64,000 bases of DNA from Aralia elata (taxonomy: Eukaryota; Streptophyta; Magnoliopsida; Apiales; Araliaceae): NCBI GenBank assembly GCA_034770075.1, contig CM068385.1, positions 45,654,721 to 45,718,720 on the forward strand. Reading direction: 5' to 3'. Both the position numbers and the translations under genes were made by a program. The notes under the pieces were generated by a model. It had not been told where the DNA came from. It did not search any database and saw nothing but the letters and a program-made list of their open reading frames with translations. Of the stretch, positions 11,479 to 21,881 are shown piece after piece; the first letter of the stretch is position 1; every line of letters starts with the position of its first letter.

Positions 11479-12589
11479 TTATAGATTTATTATTTAATTG
11501 ATGAACATTTGTACCAGACTTGTTTTAGACTATATTTTATTCCGCATTTAATGTATTAAGGTTATGATAACCTGGGATTTGATTATTTAATAGTTTGGAG
11601 ATGTAACCCATTTTGGGAAGATAATTCTTTAAGTTTATTTAATTGTTCTTGATTATGGGTAGTTAGATGTGATTGTATGTTATAGTGAACACCAAATCAG
11701 TGGGAATTAAGTACCTGGATTTGGGGGTGTCACAGTGACACAACAAAACAGCATCGTTCAGTCTATGTATAAGCATCAAATGTGATAAAGCAACATCTTA
11801 AATATTTTAATACTTGCCTTGTGGTGACACAACAAACTCGTATTAAATATTTAATACTCTATCGCTTTACCATGCTAGAAGGCGACGTTCGATATTCCAA
11901 ATACCTTTGAACGCTTAGGACTTAATATAATTTCTTTGAGGGGTTTGTTATTAAATGTCTCATCTTGTTTAGCGCGCATGCACATATATATATAAAATAC
12001 GCGTCATATTATTTAACATGCGAAGCATGTTGTATAATATATAATGTATACATAGTAAGCATGCACATATAGAATATTATATTCTACCCGGATTGATTAT
12101 GGAGTTTTATTCTAGTTTGGTTCACTAGAGCCACCAAGTGAACCAAAAGGTCAAACATAGGGTGCAAGAACAAAATTTAAATATAACTATTACATTTAAA
12201 CCCGGGCTCCATTACAAACGGGTCTTCAAGCGCTCCTTGCTCCTTTGTCTCCAATTCTTCAAGTAATTCTAACTAAACCTATTACATAAACTATTTACAA
12301 TAAATAGAAACCTTGATCAGCAGTCAAGGGGAAGTACATAGGAGGGAGATAGAATTTACATTAAGAAAAATTAGAGAAGACGAGGTACGCAGACCCCATT
12401 TATAAAAACCCATTCATTCAAGCATCCACTAAAATAAATCCAATCACACATTGGTCAGTAGTCCATAATCAATCCCTATTTATTATCATACATATCTCCA
12501 TATGTATCAATAAATAACATTCATCTCATGAATAATAAAACCATTCCATATATGCATTAATATCATTTAATGGGCAATTAAAAGTTTAC

Positions 12590-13070
12590 TAGAAATCTAA
12601 TTTTGAAACAAAAATAAACTCCTTTATTTTAATCAAAATTTAAATCAAAATAAACTTATTTATTTTATTTTATCCAATTTTGAATAAAAATAAACTCTTT
12701 TATTTTTTAATCAAATTCCAAATTAAAATAAACTCTTTTATTTTAATTAACATGGAATCCAATTTCAAGTTCAAAACAAACTCTTTTATTTTAACTTAAA
12801 ATTGTTGGAAAATAAAATATGTTGAATCCTATTCCTTATCAAAATAAACATCTTTATTTTAAGGAAACATGGAATCCTATTCCATATGTGAATAAACTCC
12901 TTTATTCTAGGAAACATGGAATCCTATTCCATATGTGAATAAACTCCTTTATTCTAGTTAACTTAGAATCCAATTCCAAGTTCAAATAAAACTTTTAATT
13001 TTAATTATATTCCAATTCAAAATAAACCTTTTATCTTAATTGAAAATAAATAAAATCAAAAATAAAAATT
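12590..13070. repeat. A/T-rich imperfect tandem repeats in copia leader
   Basis: Repeated AAATAAACTCTTTTATTTTAA-like units of about 40-60 bp (fragments of about 20 bases recur), including two near-identical GGAATCCTATTCCATATGTG copies at about 12869 and 12916. It sits directly inside the GC-rich block at 13083-13208. Confidence 0.65.
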
Positions 13071-13082
13071 TTCAAAATCTGG

Positions 13083-13208
13083 AGACCGGCGCGGCCACGC
13101 TCCAATATGAACTAGGAGCGGCGCGGCCGCGCTGCACCCCAGAAACGTTTTCTGGGTTCAGGCGCGGCCGCGCTCCAGAATGAACTGGAAGCGGCGCGGC
13201 CGCGCCGC
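13083..13208. other. GC-rich palindromic block in copia leader (copy A)
   Basis: Four GGCGCGGCC(G/A)CGC palindromes, two GAACTRG spacers flanked by inverted CTCC / GGAG or CCAG / CTGG arms, and a CCCAGAAA / TTTCTGGG hairpin near 13138. A much shorter version lies in copy B at 1737-1805. Confidence 0.75.
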
Positions 13209-13308
13209 GTAGCAGACTTCGAAAAAATTTTTGTTGCCCAGAAAATCGATCCAATCGCATACCCATACATACATGGAATCATAATAATTGATAATTAGCA
13301 CAAGGTTT

Positions 13309-13321
13309 GGCTCTGATACCA
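13309..13321 (-). other. primer binding site, initiator-Met tRNA (copy A)
   Basis: Minus strand reads TGGTATCAGAGCC, a perfect 13-nt match to the initiator-Met primer site of plant retrotransposons, one base from the LTR edge at 13323. Confidence 0.92.
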
Positions 13322-13322
13322 C

Positions 13323-15153
13323 TGTTAGGTTTGTACATAGCGCGAATATGCAATCAAATTACATAAATAGTGCGGAAGCACGATAAAACGGATTTTAAAA
13401 TTTTCATACAAACCATCACCATGATCATCCATGTGCTCAATTATCAATTAAACGAAAGAGATAGATATTAAGAAATTATACCCTCGTAGAACCGTGCTTC
13501 CTCGGGTACAAGTTCACCTCCAATTCCTTCGCGTTCTCCTTAAATTTCACCGATTAAATTCCTTCCTTTGATTAACGTTAGTCACCCAAGTGTTTTGCCT
13601 CTAGAGGTGATCCACCAAGGAATAATAGTTGTTCAAGAAGATGGGTGTTGGCAAAACCCTAGTTTCTATCTCTATAAAAATTGCAAGTACTCTCTCTCTC
13701 CAATTCTCATGGAAGAGTGTGTAAATTGTCTAACAATCTAATTGTCTGACTGTCTAACCCTAAATCATAATAAGACTCCTCTTATTTATAGATATAGGGA
13801 ACCCTCCTAAACTATTTAGGATTAGGGTTTTTATTTTAATTAAACTCCTTTAATTAATTGAACTCCTAATCCAATTAGGAATTCATGAGAGAGTACTTCT
13901 ATTAATTAATTCTCAATCCCTATTAGGAATTAAATAATAGTAATAGTAATAATAATAATAAGACTCCTCTTATTATTTTATATTTAATATTTCTAAAATA
14001 TTAAATAATAAAAAATTAAGCTATTTAATTTATTCTATCTCCATAGATTAAATTAAATACACTTAACTTATTATTACGATTATGCCATTTACTTCTTAAA
14101 TAAATATTTTCCTTTTGCGGTGTGACCCTTTAGGTTCTCCATATTAAACCGGTTGTGAATAAATCAATTAGAACAATTCTAATCTTATTTAAATAAATAA
14201 ATTAAACTATTTAATTCATTTGAATAAATAATATTTATTCTACAATAAGGGTACGCCCCCTTAGCGATCAACGACTTTCCAGATAATATAGATTTCAACA
14301 TTAATCATAAAAGAACCTTTCAGTGAATAGTTACCGTACAATTCAATCCTTCTACCATACAATGTCCCAATTAAATATAAGACATGGAATTACTGTCAAG
14401 TCTTATTTTATTTAATTATATGTATTTCGATTCTCAAATGCACAACTCTGATAATGCAAATTAGAAACTCCTTTCTAATTTCATTCTGCTTTGGCCAAAG
14501 ACTTCTGAGTCGTCATTTATCGAATCACATAGGACATTCACTCCTTTTACTAGAAGTGGTAGATTCTTTGTTGATCATTCACCTATCTCCATGTATAACT
14601 TATTATACCCAATCATACCCTTTGATATACCCTAAAGGTCTTAAGGGACATGTCAAAGTATAACTCATCACACACAAGATACTATGATGATCTCAAGTCC
14701 AAGGATCACTTGTACTACTATCACTAGAGGAATTTCTATTGACAGGCGAGTAAAACTCCATTAGGTATTCCTTAGCGAGCCACGTTCAGTGAACTTATTC
14801 TCTAATAAGCACCTACATACTTGCTTTAGTGTCTCCACACAAATGATTATGAGATCAATCATCCTCTTCATAAGAGCAAGCAACGTATGTACTAATCTAT
14901 CCGGATTCACTAATCCCCTTTTTAGTAATCCATCGATTAGGAACGATTTTAGTTTTGAGCTATCTAGAATTTAGATCTCATTAGCATGATCACCATCATG
15001 ATTCTAAAAGCATTGCTCAAAACTATGGGTTTATCACATTTAATATAACAGCACTATGTAGATAATGTAAAATTCCTTTAACAAACGAATAAGATTACAA
15101 AGTATATGCTACATCATATCAAATATGATTGGCTTGTGTGCATACTACTTTCA
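13323..15153 (-). repeat. 5' LTR of copia copy A
   Basis: 1831-bp LTR, TGTTAGG at the left and CTTTCA at the right, flanked on the right by CTTTG (15154-15158), matching 3173-3177. Nearly the same length as the partner at 3178-5009; differences seen by eye are scattered single substitutions, so the insertion is moderately recent. Confidence 0.93.
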
Positions 15154-15710
15154 CTTTGATATACCCAAAAGGTATTAAGGGACATGTCAAAGTATAACTC
15201 ATCATACACAAGATACTATGATGATCTCAAGTCCAAGGATCACTTGTACTACTATCACTAGAGGAATTTCTATTGACAGGCGAGTAAAACTCCATTAGGT
15301 ATTCCTTAGCGAGCCACGTTCAGTGAACTTATTCTCCAATAAGCACCTACATACTTGCTTTAGTGTCTCCACACAAATGATTATGAGATCAATCATCCTC
15401 TTCTTAAGAGCAAGCAACGTATGTACTAATCTATCCGGATTCACTAATCCCCAATTTAGTAATCTAACGATTAGGAACAATTTTAGTTTGTGAGCTATCT
15501 TGAATTTAGATCTCATTAGCATGATCACCATCATGATTCTAAAAGCATTGCTCAAAACTATTGGTTTATCACATTTAATATAACAGCACTATGTAGATAA
15601 TATAAAATGCCTTTTAAAAAAATCAATTCTTTTATTAATAAATGAATAAGATTACAAAGTATATGCTACATCATATCAAATATGATTGGCTTGTGTGCAT
15701 ACTACTTTCA
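15154..15710 (-). repeat. 5' LTR of copia copy B, right part
   Basis: Starts with the CTTTG target duplication of A, then continues the LTR interrupted at 3177 (GATATACCC onward) to its outer end CTTTCA at 15710. Next to it, TAAAG (15711-15715) would be the right target duplication of B; the left one is outside the window. B inserted into the pol gene of copy C. Confidence 0.9.
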
Positions 15711-16580
15711 TAAAGATCTATAGAGATAGATCTAAAAGGATACTTGGCTTGTCCCAAGGAAAGTACATTGACTCGATGCTAAAGAAGTTTAGAATAGAAG
15801 ATTCCAAGAGAGAGCTCATGCCGATGAGCCATGGAATACATCTCTCCAAGAAACAGGCCCCAAAGACACCTGAGGAGAGTGACCGTATGAGTAAGATTCC
15901 TTATGCTTCAGCAATAGGATCTATCATGTATGGTATGATATGTAATAGACCGGATGTCGCTCATGCACTTAGTGTAACAAGCAGATATCAGTTGAATCCA
16001 GGAGAAGAGTACTGGAAGGCAGTGAAAAACGTCCTAAAGTACTTGAGAAGAACTAAGGATGTATTTCTTGTCTACGATGGGTTTGAATTGAAACTAGAGG
16101 GCTATACAGACTCAAGTTTTCAAACGGGCCAAGATGACAGTAAATCCGTTTTAGGGTATGTATTTACCTTAAACGGTGGCGCAGTGAGTTGGAAAAGTTC
16201 CAAGCAGCAAACAGTTGTTGATTCAGTGACGGAGGCAGAGTACATAGCTGCAAGTGAAGCTGCAAAGGAAGAAGTTGTTTGGATGAAGAAGTTCATAACT
16301 GAACTTGGAGTGGTTCTTAGCATTAGAGGAGTTGTACCTTTATTCTGTGACAATACCAGAGCTGTTGCACAGGCTAAGGAACCCAGGTCTCATCAGAAAT
16401 CCAAACATATGTTACGGTGGTTTCATTTGATTAGAGAGATCATTGAAAGAGGAGATGTCACCCTGGAGCGTGTGGACTCTTAAGACAACATTGCAGATCC
16501 ATTTACTAAAGCTTTAACATAACAGAAATTTGATCGTCACTTAGAGAAGATGGGTATTAGATACCATGGCGATTGGCTTT
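15711..16580 (+). pseudogene. copia RT end and RNase H (copy C)
   Basis: Plus-strand pol fragment whose upstream part was separated by insertion of B. It starts in the RT C-terminus (YRDRSKRILGLSQGKYIDSM; PYASAIGSIMYGM) and continues into RNase H (EGYTDSSFQTG, GGAVSWKSSKQQTVV, TEAEYIAASEAAKEEVVW, CDNTRAVAQ). The acidic residues of D-E-D are visible as GYTDSS, TEAEY and CDNT. The main frame stops at 16481-16483, but the usual pol ending (ADPFTKAL, then MGIRYHGDWL) follows in the same frame after two TAA stops, so the last 33 codons were once coding. No start codon; not functional. Confidence 0.92.
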
Positions 16581-16596
16581 AGTGCAAGTGGGAGAT
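16581..16596 (+). other. polypurine tract (copy C)
   Basis: AGTGCAAGTGGGAGAT directly before the 3' LTR start TGAAAATAG at 16597, identical to the tract of copy A. Confidence 0.85.
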
Positions 16597-18041
16597 TGAA
16601 AATAGTATGCACACAAGCCAATCATATTTGATATGATGTAGCATATACTTTGTAATCTTATTCATTTATTAATAAAAGTATCAAAGGCATTTTATATTAT
16701 CTACATGGTGCTATTATATTAAATGTGATAAACTCATAGTTTTGAGCAATGTTTTTAGAATCATGATGGTGATCATGCTAATGAGATCTAAATTCTAGAT
16801 AGCTCACAAACTAAAATCGTTCCTAATCATTGGATTACTAAAAAGGGGATTAGTGAATCCGGATAGATTAGTACATACGTTGCTTGCTCTTATGAAGAGG
16901 ATGATTAATCTCATAATCATTTGTGTGGAGACACTAAAGCAAGTATGTAGGTGCTTATTGGAGAATAAGTTCACTGAACGTGGCTCGCTAAGGAATACCT
17001 AATGGAGTTTTACTCGTCTGTCAATAGGAATTCCTCTAGTGATAGTAGTACAAGTGATCCTTGAACTTGAGATCATCAATGTTAATTATACTTTGACATG
17101 TCCCTTAAGACCTTTAGGGTATATCAAAGGGTATGATTGGGTATAATAAGTTGTACATGGAGATAGGTGAATGATCAACAAAGAATCTACCACGTCTTGT
17201 AAAAGATGTGAATGTCCTATGTGATTCGATAAATGACAACTCAATAGTCCTTGGCCAAGGCAGAATGAAATTAGAAAGGAGTTTCTAATTTGCATTATTT
17301 AGAGTTGTGCATTTGGGAATCGAAGTACATATAATTAAATAAAATAAGACTTGATAGTAAATCCATGTCTTATATTTAATTGGGACATTGTATGGTAGAA
17401 GGATTGAATTGTACGGTAACTATGCACTAAAAGATTTTTTTGTGATTAATGTTGAAATCTATATTATCTGGAAAGTCGTTGATCGCTAAGGGGGCTTACC
17501 CTTATTGTAAAATAAATGTTATTTATTTAAATGAATTAAATAGTTTAATTTATTTATTTTAATAAGATTAGACACAACCGATTTAATATGGAGAACCTAA
17601 AGGGTCACACCGCAAAAAGAAAATATTTATTTAAGAAGTAAATGACATAATTGTAATAATAAGTTAAGTGTATTTAATTTAATCTATGGAGATAGAATAA
17701 ATTAAATAGCTTAATATTTATTATTTAATATTTTAGAAATATTAAATATAAATTAATAAGAGGAGTCTTATTATTATTACTACTATTACTATTATTTAAT
17801 TTCTAATAGGGATTGGAAATTAATTAATAGAAGTACTCTCTCATGAATTTCTAATTGGATTAGGGGTATAATTAATTAAAGGAGTTTAATTATAATAGAA
17901 ACCCTAATCCTAAATAGGTTAGGGAAGGGTTTTCCTACATCTATAAATAAGAGAAGTCTTATCATAGATTGGGGTTACACACTCTTGCATTAGATTGTGG
18001 AGAGTACTTGCAATTTCTATAGAGATAGAAACTAGGGTTTT
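16597..18041 (+). repeat. 3' LTR of copia copy C, left part
   Basis: Begins TGAAAATAGTATG; the reverse complement matches the LTRs at 3178-5009 and 13323-15153. Interrupted at 18041 by solo LTR S2, which duplicated GTTTT (18037-18041 and 20770-20774). It resumes at 20775. Confidence 0.92.
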
Positions 18042-19332
18042 TGTAATACCCGTAAAAAAAATTAAAAAAAAAAATCTTAAAGCTTTTTAATTGGACTTTT
18101 ATAAGATTGAGTAAATTTATTTGGGCTTTTCTTATGTTTGGGTCAAAATTTATGTGGACTAATAATAATTAGTGGGTATAATAGTTATGTCAAATTTTGT
18201 GGGCTATATTAGTAAATAAACAACTAAAACCTAGCTATACTTCATTAAGTCTGATGAGACCAATTGTGGGATTAGAACTGAAAAATAAGAAAGGAACAAC
18301 AGGAAGCAGCGAGAGAGAACACAATGAAAGAAACAGGAAAAGGAAAATAATTTCTTCCGATCAAGGTAAGTGATGGTATTACATAATTATGTATGTATAG
18401 TTTGACTTATTAATTCACCTGATGAACACGACAAAAATAATCGGAGGAAGTGTTGCGAAAGTTTACAAAATATATTCATTAATACCCCATGTGATGTTGG
18501 TATGATAGATTTGGAATAATGGTGTAAATTAATTTATTTATAAAATGAAGGAATCAAATTAGATTTCCGTGAATAGCCTTTTATCAAGATTGGTGTGACT
18601 GTTTTTTTTATAAAAAAAAAACTAGTAAAATCATTGCATAGTTAACTTATATTATATACATGTTTATATATTTTACTGAGTTTGGTATTATAAAAGTAAG
18701 AAAGTATACAAATTATGGATGGATCATTTTGATATGTAGTATTAATTATTTTATGTATAAACCACTGAATTTCAATTGGATTAGAAACTATTTATTTATT
18801 TTTTTTAATTATGAAGATTTAAATGTTATTGAGCAATAGTCAGTATGCTTACCTTTGTCACTATAAGTTAAATAATTTCTAATTCATGAAACAATGATGA
18901 ATTTTTAAGATGAAACAGTTTGTATATAGTAATACTTATATAAATTGTACTTATATTAAATATTACTTTGTTTAAATTAGATTAAACGGACGGAGTATTC
19001 TGTGATTAATTTTTGGAGGCCCTAACATAAGGAATCAATGATTTCTTTAAATTAAAATATGGTAGTAGTAGTTAATGTACAAGAAAGCTTGCATAATCTG
19101 CTAGGGTTGTTATGTAAATAAATAGTAACGACTATATGGAATGAATTAAAGTTTAATGTTATAAGTAACTATATTTTGTAATCATACCAAACAGAAGTGT
19201 TCATATTTCGTTTTATAATTAATTGACATATGGTTTAATAGTTACAGAATGTGGGTAAAAGTTTTATATAGTTTGTACTATTGAAGCTTGTAAGTTATAC
19301 AGTGTGCTACTTTGATAATAATAATAATAATC

Positions 19333-19381
<49 letters not shown>

Positions 19382-20769
19382 TAATAATAATAATAAAAGG
19401 TGCTTAAAAAGGATTAAAAATAGAAAGAATATTTTTACAAATGTGCTTACATTTATTATTATTATTTTTGTTTAATTAGCTCGGACGGAAGGAATTTAAC
19501 GAGTTGAATTTGGAATATAAATTTGGGTATTACATTACTTAATTCAGGTACGGATTTCCGTACTCCTTTAACAATACTCTTGTGGAATTTAATTATTTCG
19601 TTTTGTTACTCGTTTTGATTTCCGTTATTATTTCACATAATTGTTTCTTGTGAAATTCATATAAAAGTTTCATTTTGGAGTTAATACATAGGACTCATAT
19701 TTGTACTCTTTGAATTAGGTTATCATGTCTAGTATTTATTTTGATATTTGTAGAGCGGTACATGTTGTTACTTTCTTTTTGAGACATTACGATTGTGATT
19801 TGATTCGATTCAACATGTACATATAGAACCCTTTTTGTTTGTACTATGTCGCATGTGTTGTGACATGGTATCTTTGTTAGAATATACCGTAGGGTATACC
19901 TGAGCTATAACCACCTGTGGGGGTACCACAGGCATGTCGTCTCGGCACGAGAGACATGACACTTTCTGTAGCGGTGTGATCAGTCCACGGCGTCTCCGTT
20001 TTGGGCTCCAGAGGAAGTGGGTCATTTGGTGTTTTTGTTGTGGGAGGCGTATGGGTTAACCCTAGTTTCTGTTCTACGGATTGGTGATGTTGTGCTAAAC
20101 ACACCTATCCGATTTGCATGCATTTAGATTCGCGGTTCAATGTATGATTTGCATATGTGGTATTATTGTGATTGCCTATGTGGTCATTATTTGACTTGCC
20201 TATGTGGCAAGGTATATTTCTGAGCTCGGTATGAAATAACACTCAGCCATTTGATTCAACCTATTATTTCATTGTGTTAGTTTTGTTCGTTTCAATTCAA
20301 TTCATTTAATTGAGTTAGATATTTGAGTTCATTATTTCTGTACTCTTCTGTTTGTTTCATTAATTCTGTTGATTCAGATATATTCTATTCAGATCTTTGG
20401 AGGTTATATTTTTTTTTCTCTCAACCTTGTTCAGTATTTTGTCTCAGTTGTTTCCATATTTCAGTTGTAAATCTTTGCATATATATATATCCGTACTGGG
20501 CATTTGACTCATGCTGTGTTTTTCTTCCGGCAGGTTTGCAGGGGTGATTCAGGGCTAGTGTGATGAGAGAGTTGCCTTTGACCATCTAGGTTTATTTGAT
20601 TTTAGGTTTTTATTATTTTGTCTTCTTTTGGAGAATGGTATTCAGTTCATCATTGATGGTGTGTCATTATTATATATTTTGAAGTTATTAGTGCTCTGAT
20701 TATTAATTTTGAGGTTTGTTGTGTTTTGCACGTGACCTCCCTTTCCTGTTTCGGGAAGGGGGTGTTACA
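18042..20769 (+). mobile_element. solo LTR S2, family unassigned
   Basis: 2728-bp insertion from TGTAATACCC to GGGTGTTACA, with GTTTT on both sides. Inverted ends TGTAA-ACC / GGT-TTACA and a perfect 5-bp duplication mark an LTR; no internal region, so a solo LTR. It shares a 165-bp stretch (19527-19690) with the fragment at 46494-46657, around CAGGTACGGATT and CATAATTG. It contains a GGTAAGTG donor-like site at 18365, an AAT/TAA microsatellite at 19314-19397 and no Tekay-type motifs. Frames inside (19281-19475, 19810-20104, 20323-20547) are low-complexity or family-less. Confidence 0.9.
19314..19397. repeat. (AAT)n microsatellite
   Basis: About 27 trinucleotide units with two interruptions (TCA near 19330 and ACA near 19378). 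Read in one frame it gives a run of Asn codons, which is an artefact of the repeat. Confidence 0.95.
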
Positions 20770-20774
20770 GTTTT

Positions 20775-21104
20775 GCCAACACCTATCTTCTTGAACAACT
20801 ATTCTTCCTTGGTGGATCACCTCTAGAGGCCAAACACTTAGGTGGCTAACGTTGATCAAGCGAAGGAATTTAGTCGGTGGAATTCAAGGAGAACGCAAAA
20901 GAATTGGAGGTGAACTTGTACCCGAGGAAGCTTTGATTCACGAGGGTATAATTCTCTATCTCTATCTCTTTCATTAATTGATAATTGAACACAAGGAAAG
21001 ATCATGGTGATGGTTTGTATGAAAAATTTTAAAATCCGTTTTATCACGCTTCCGCCCTATTTATGTAATTTGATTGCATGCTTGCGTTATATACAAACCT
21101 AACA
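20775..21104 (+). repeat. 3' LTR of copia copy C, right part
   Basis: Continues the LTR split at 18041 (TTGCCAACACC side) and ends ACCTAACA at 21104. Joined length is about 1.78 kb, as for the other copies. The next five bases, GATAG (21105-21109), would be the right target duplication of copy C. Confidence 0.9.
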
Positions 21105-21208
21105 GATAGGTTCGGGCAATGACGGCATTGGACTGCAATTTAAAATTGATTAACTTGGTGTACGGTATATGTTAAAAATGGAAAGAGTGTGGGGGCAGTT
21201 CTACTTAC

Positions 21209-21881
21209 TCGACCCATATGCATGGAGTTGGCGTAGATCAGCTCTTCGGTTGTGATGTCTTCAAATCTACCATCGTCTTTGGGTAAATTGAAGTACTGAA
21301 AGAGCTCTATGGGGTAGTCTTTGGGGTCTTCAGGCCATAAAGACATGGTGGCTCGAAGTTCCCGAATCTCTCGTACCTCGGTTGAGAGTGATAGCGATTC
21401 AGATAAGGGGTTGTTTATTGACTGTTGATGTTGTTGCGGGTCGGAAAGTTGTTCTGTGTGGGGCTTTTTGGGAGGAGGGGCGGAGGGTGATTTGGCCCGT
21501 TCCCTTCCTCTTCTGTAAAGGAGCTTCGGGGGCGACAGGTTTTGGAGATTCGGCTGAATCGGGTTGGATGATGTTAAGTTCGATGGATTGTGTAGGATCG
21601 GTGATCAAGTGTTGAGGTAGTTTTTTGGTGTATGCCTTGACTAGTCTGCGTTTCTTTTTGAAAAGGGCATCTTTTTCGGCAGGTGTCATTTCGAGTAGGC
21701 TTTTTTCAGTAAAACCTGGTGTGGGGATGATGGGGGAAGGGTTGGCATCGGGTGCCGAAGGTTGAGATGGTGGGATGATGGTGATCGGGTTTACCGGAAG
21801 AGGTGCTTCGGGTGGTAATAAGAAATAGGCCAAAATACCATATAAACTAGAATTGATATATCTATGGAGGGATAAAATCAT
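21209..21881 (-). pseudogene. unrecognised coding-like segment, Pro/Lys-rich, with splice donor
   Basis: Minus strand shows two overlapping coding-like frames. The first (21399-21881) is proline-rich, then has LLEMTPAEKDALFKKKRRLV, a charged helical-looking part. The second (ending near 21209, clear from about 21500) reads EVREIRELRATMSLWPED and DDGRFEDITTEELIYANS. A shift near 21430-21500 would join them into one protein of about 200 residues. The second ends at TCGA/GTAAGTAG, a good plant 5' splice site at 21208-21209, so it may be an exon. I do not recognise the family. It may be a host-gene remnant or a transposon-carried gene; the right edge of copia copy C lies about 100 bp beyond the donor. 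Confidence 0.4.

Larger units (their letters stand above)
8879..11734 (+). mobile_element. solo LTR S1, Tekay-type Ty3/gypsy family
   Basis: A 2856-bp insertion starting TGTAACGAAT and ending GGGGGTGTCACA, flanked by GTGAC at 8874-8878 and 11735-11739. The sister leader in copy B has the uninterrupted site (about 688). There is no internal region or second LTR, so it is a solo LTR. The GGGGGTGTCACA end matches the GGGGGCGTCACA ends of the Tekay-type LTRs at 39003, 41694 and 61598. It carries the shared GGCTGATC motif, a splice-acceptor plus lysine-rich mini reading frame, and a GC-rich palindromic block. Confidence 0.92.
8441..13308 (-). other. copia leader of copy A, interrupted by solo LTR S1
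   Basis: Non-coding leader between gag and primer site, made of 8441-8878 and 11740-13308 around S1. Homologous to 251-1896 in copy B. It contains the motif GTGGTGAC at about 8683, 8788, 8873 and 11820, the 17-nt hairpin at 12015-12031, an A/T-rich imperfect repeat tract at 12590-13070 and the GC-rich palindromic block at 13083-13208. No convincing reading frame; the 64-residue frame at 13072-13266 is only the GC block. Confidence 0.75.
3178..15153 (-). mobile_element. Ty1/copia element, copy A, with both LTRs
   Basis: Complete but degenerate copia element in minus orientation: LTRs at 3178-5009 and 13323-15153 (1832 and 1831 bp), CTTTG duplications outside, initiator-Met primer site at 13309-13321 and a polypurine tract at 5010-5025. 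Read on the minus strand, the order is leader, gag, protease, integrase, RT, RNase H, the copia order. Solo LTR S1 (8879-11734) interrupts the leader; without it the element is about 9.1 kb. The coding parts are full of frameshifts and stops, so it is non-autonomous now. It inserted into the LTR of a sister copy. Confidence 0.93.

Noticed and set aside
16120..16353. Minus-strand frame of 77 codons
   Set aside because: Antisense shadow of the copia RNase H.
19281..19475. Frame with a long Asn run
   Set aside because: Translation of an AAT microsatellite.
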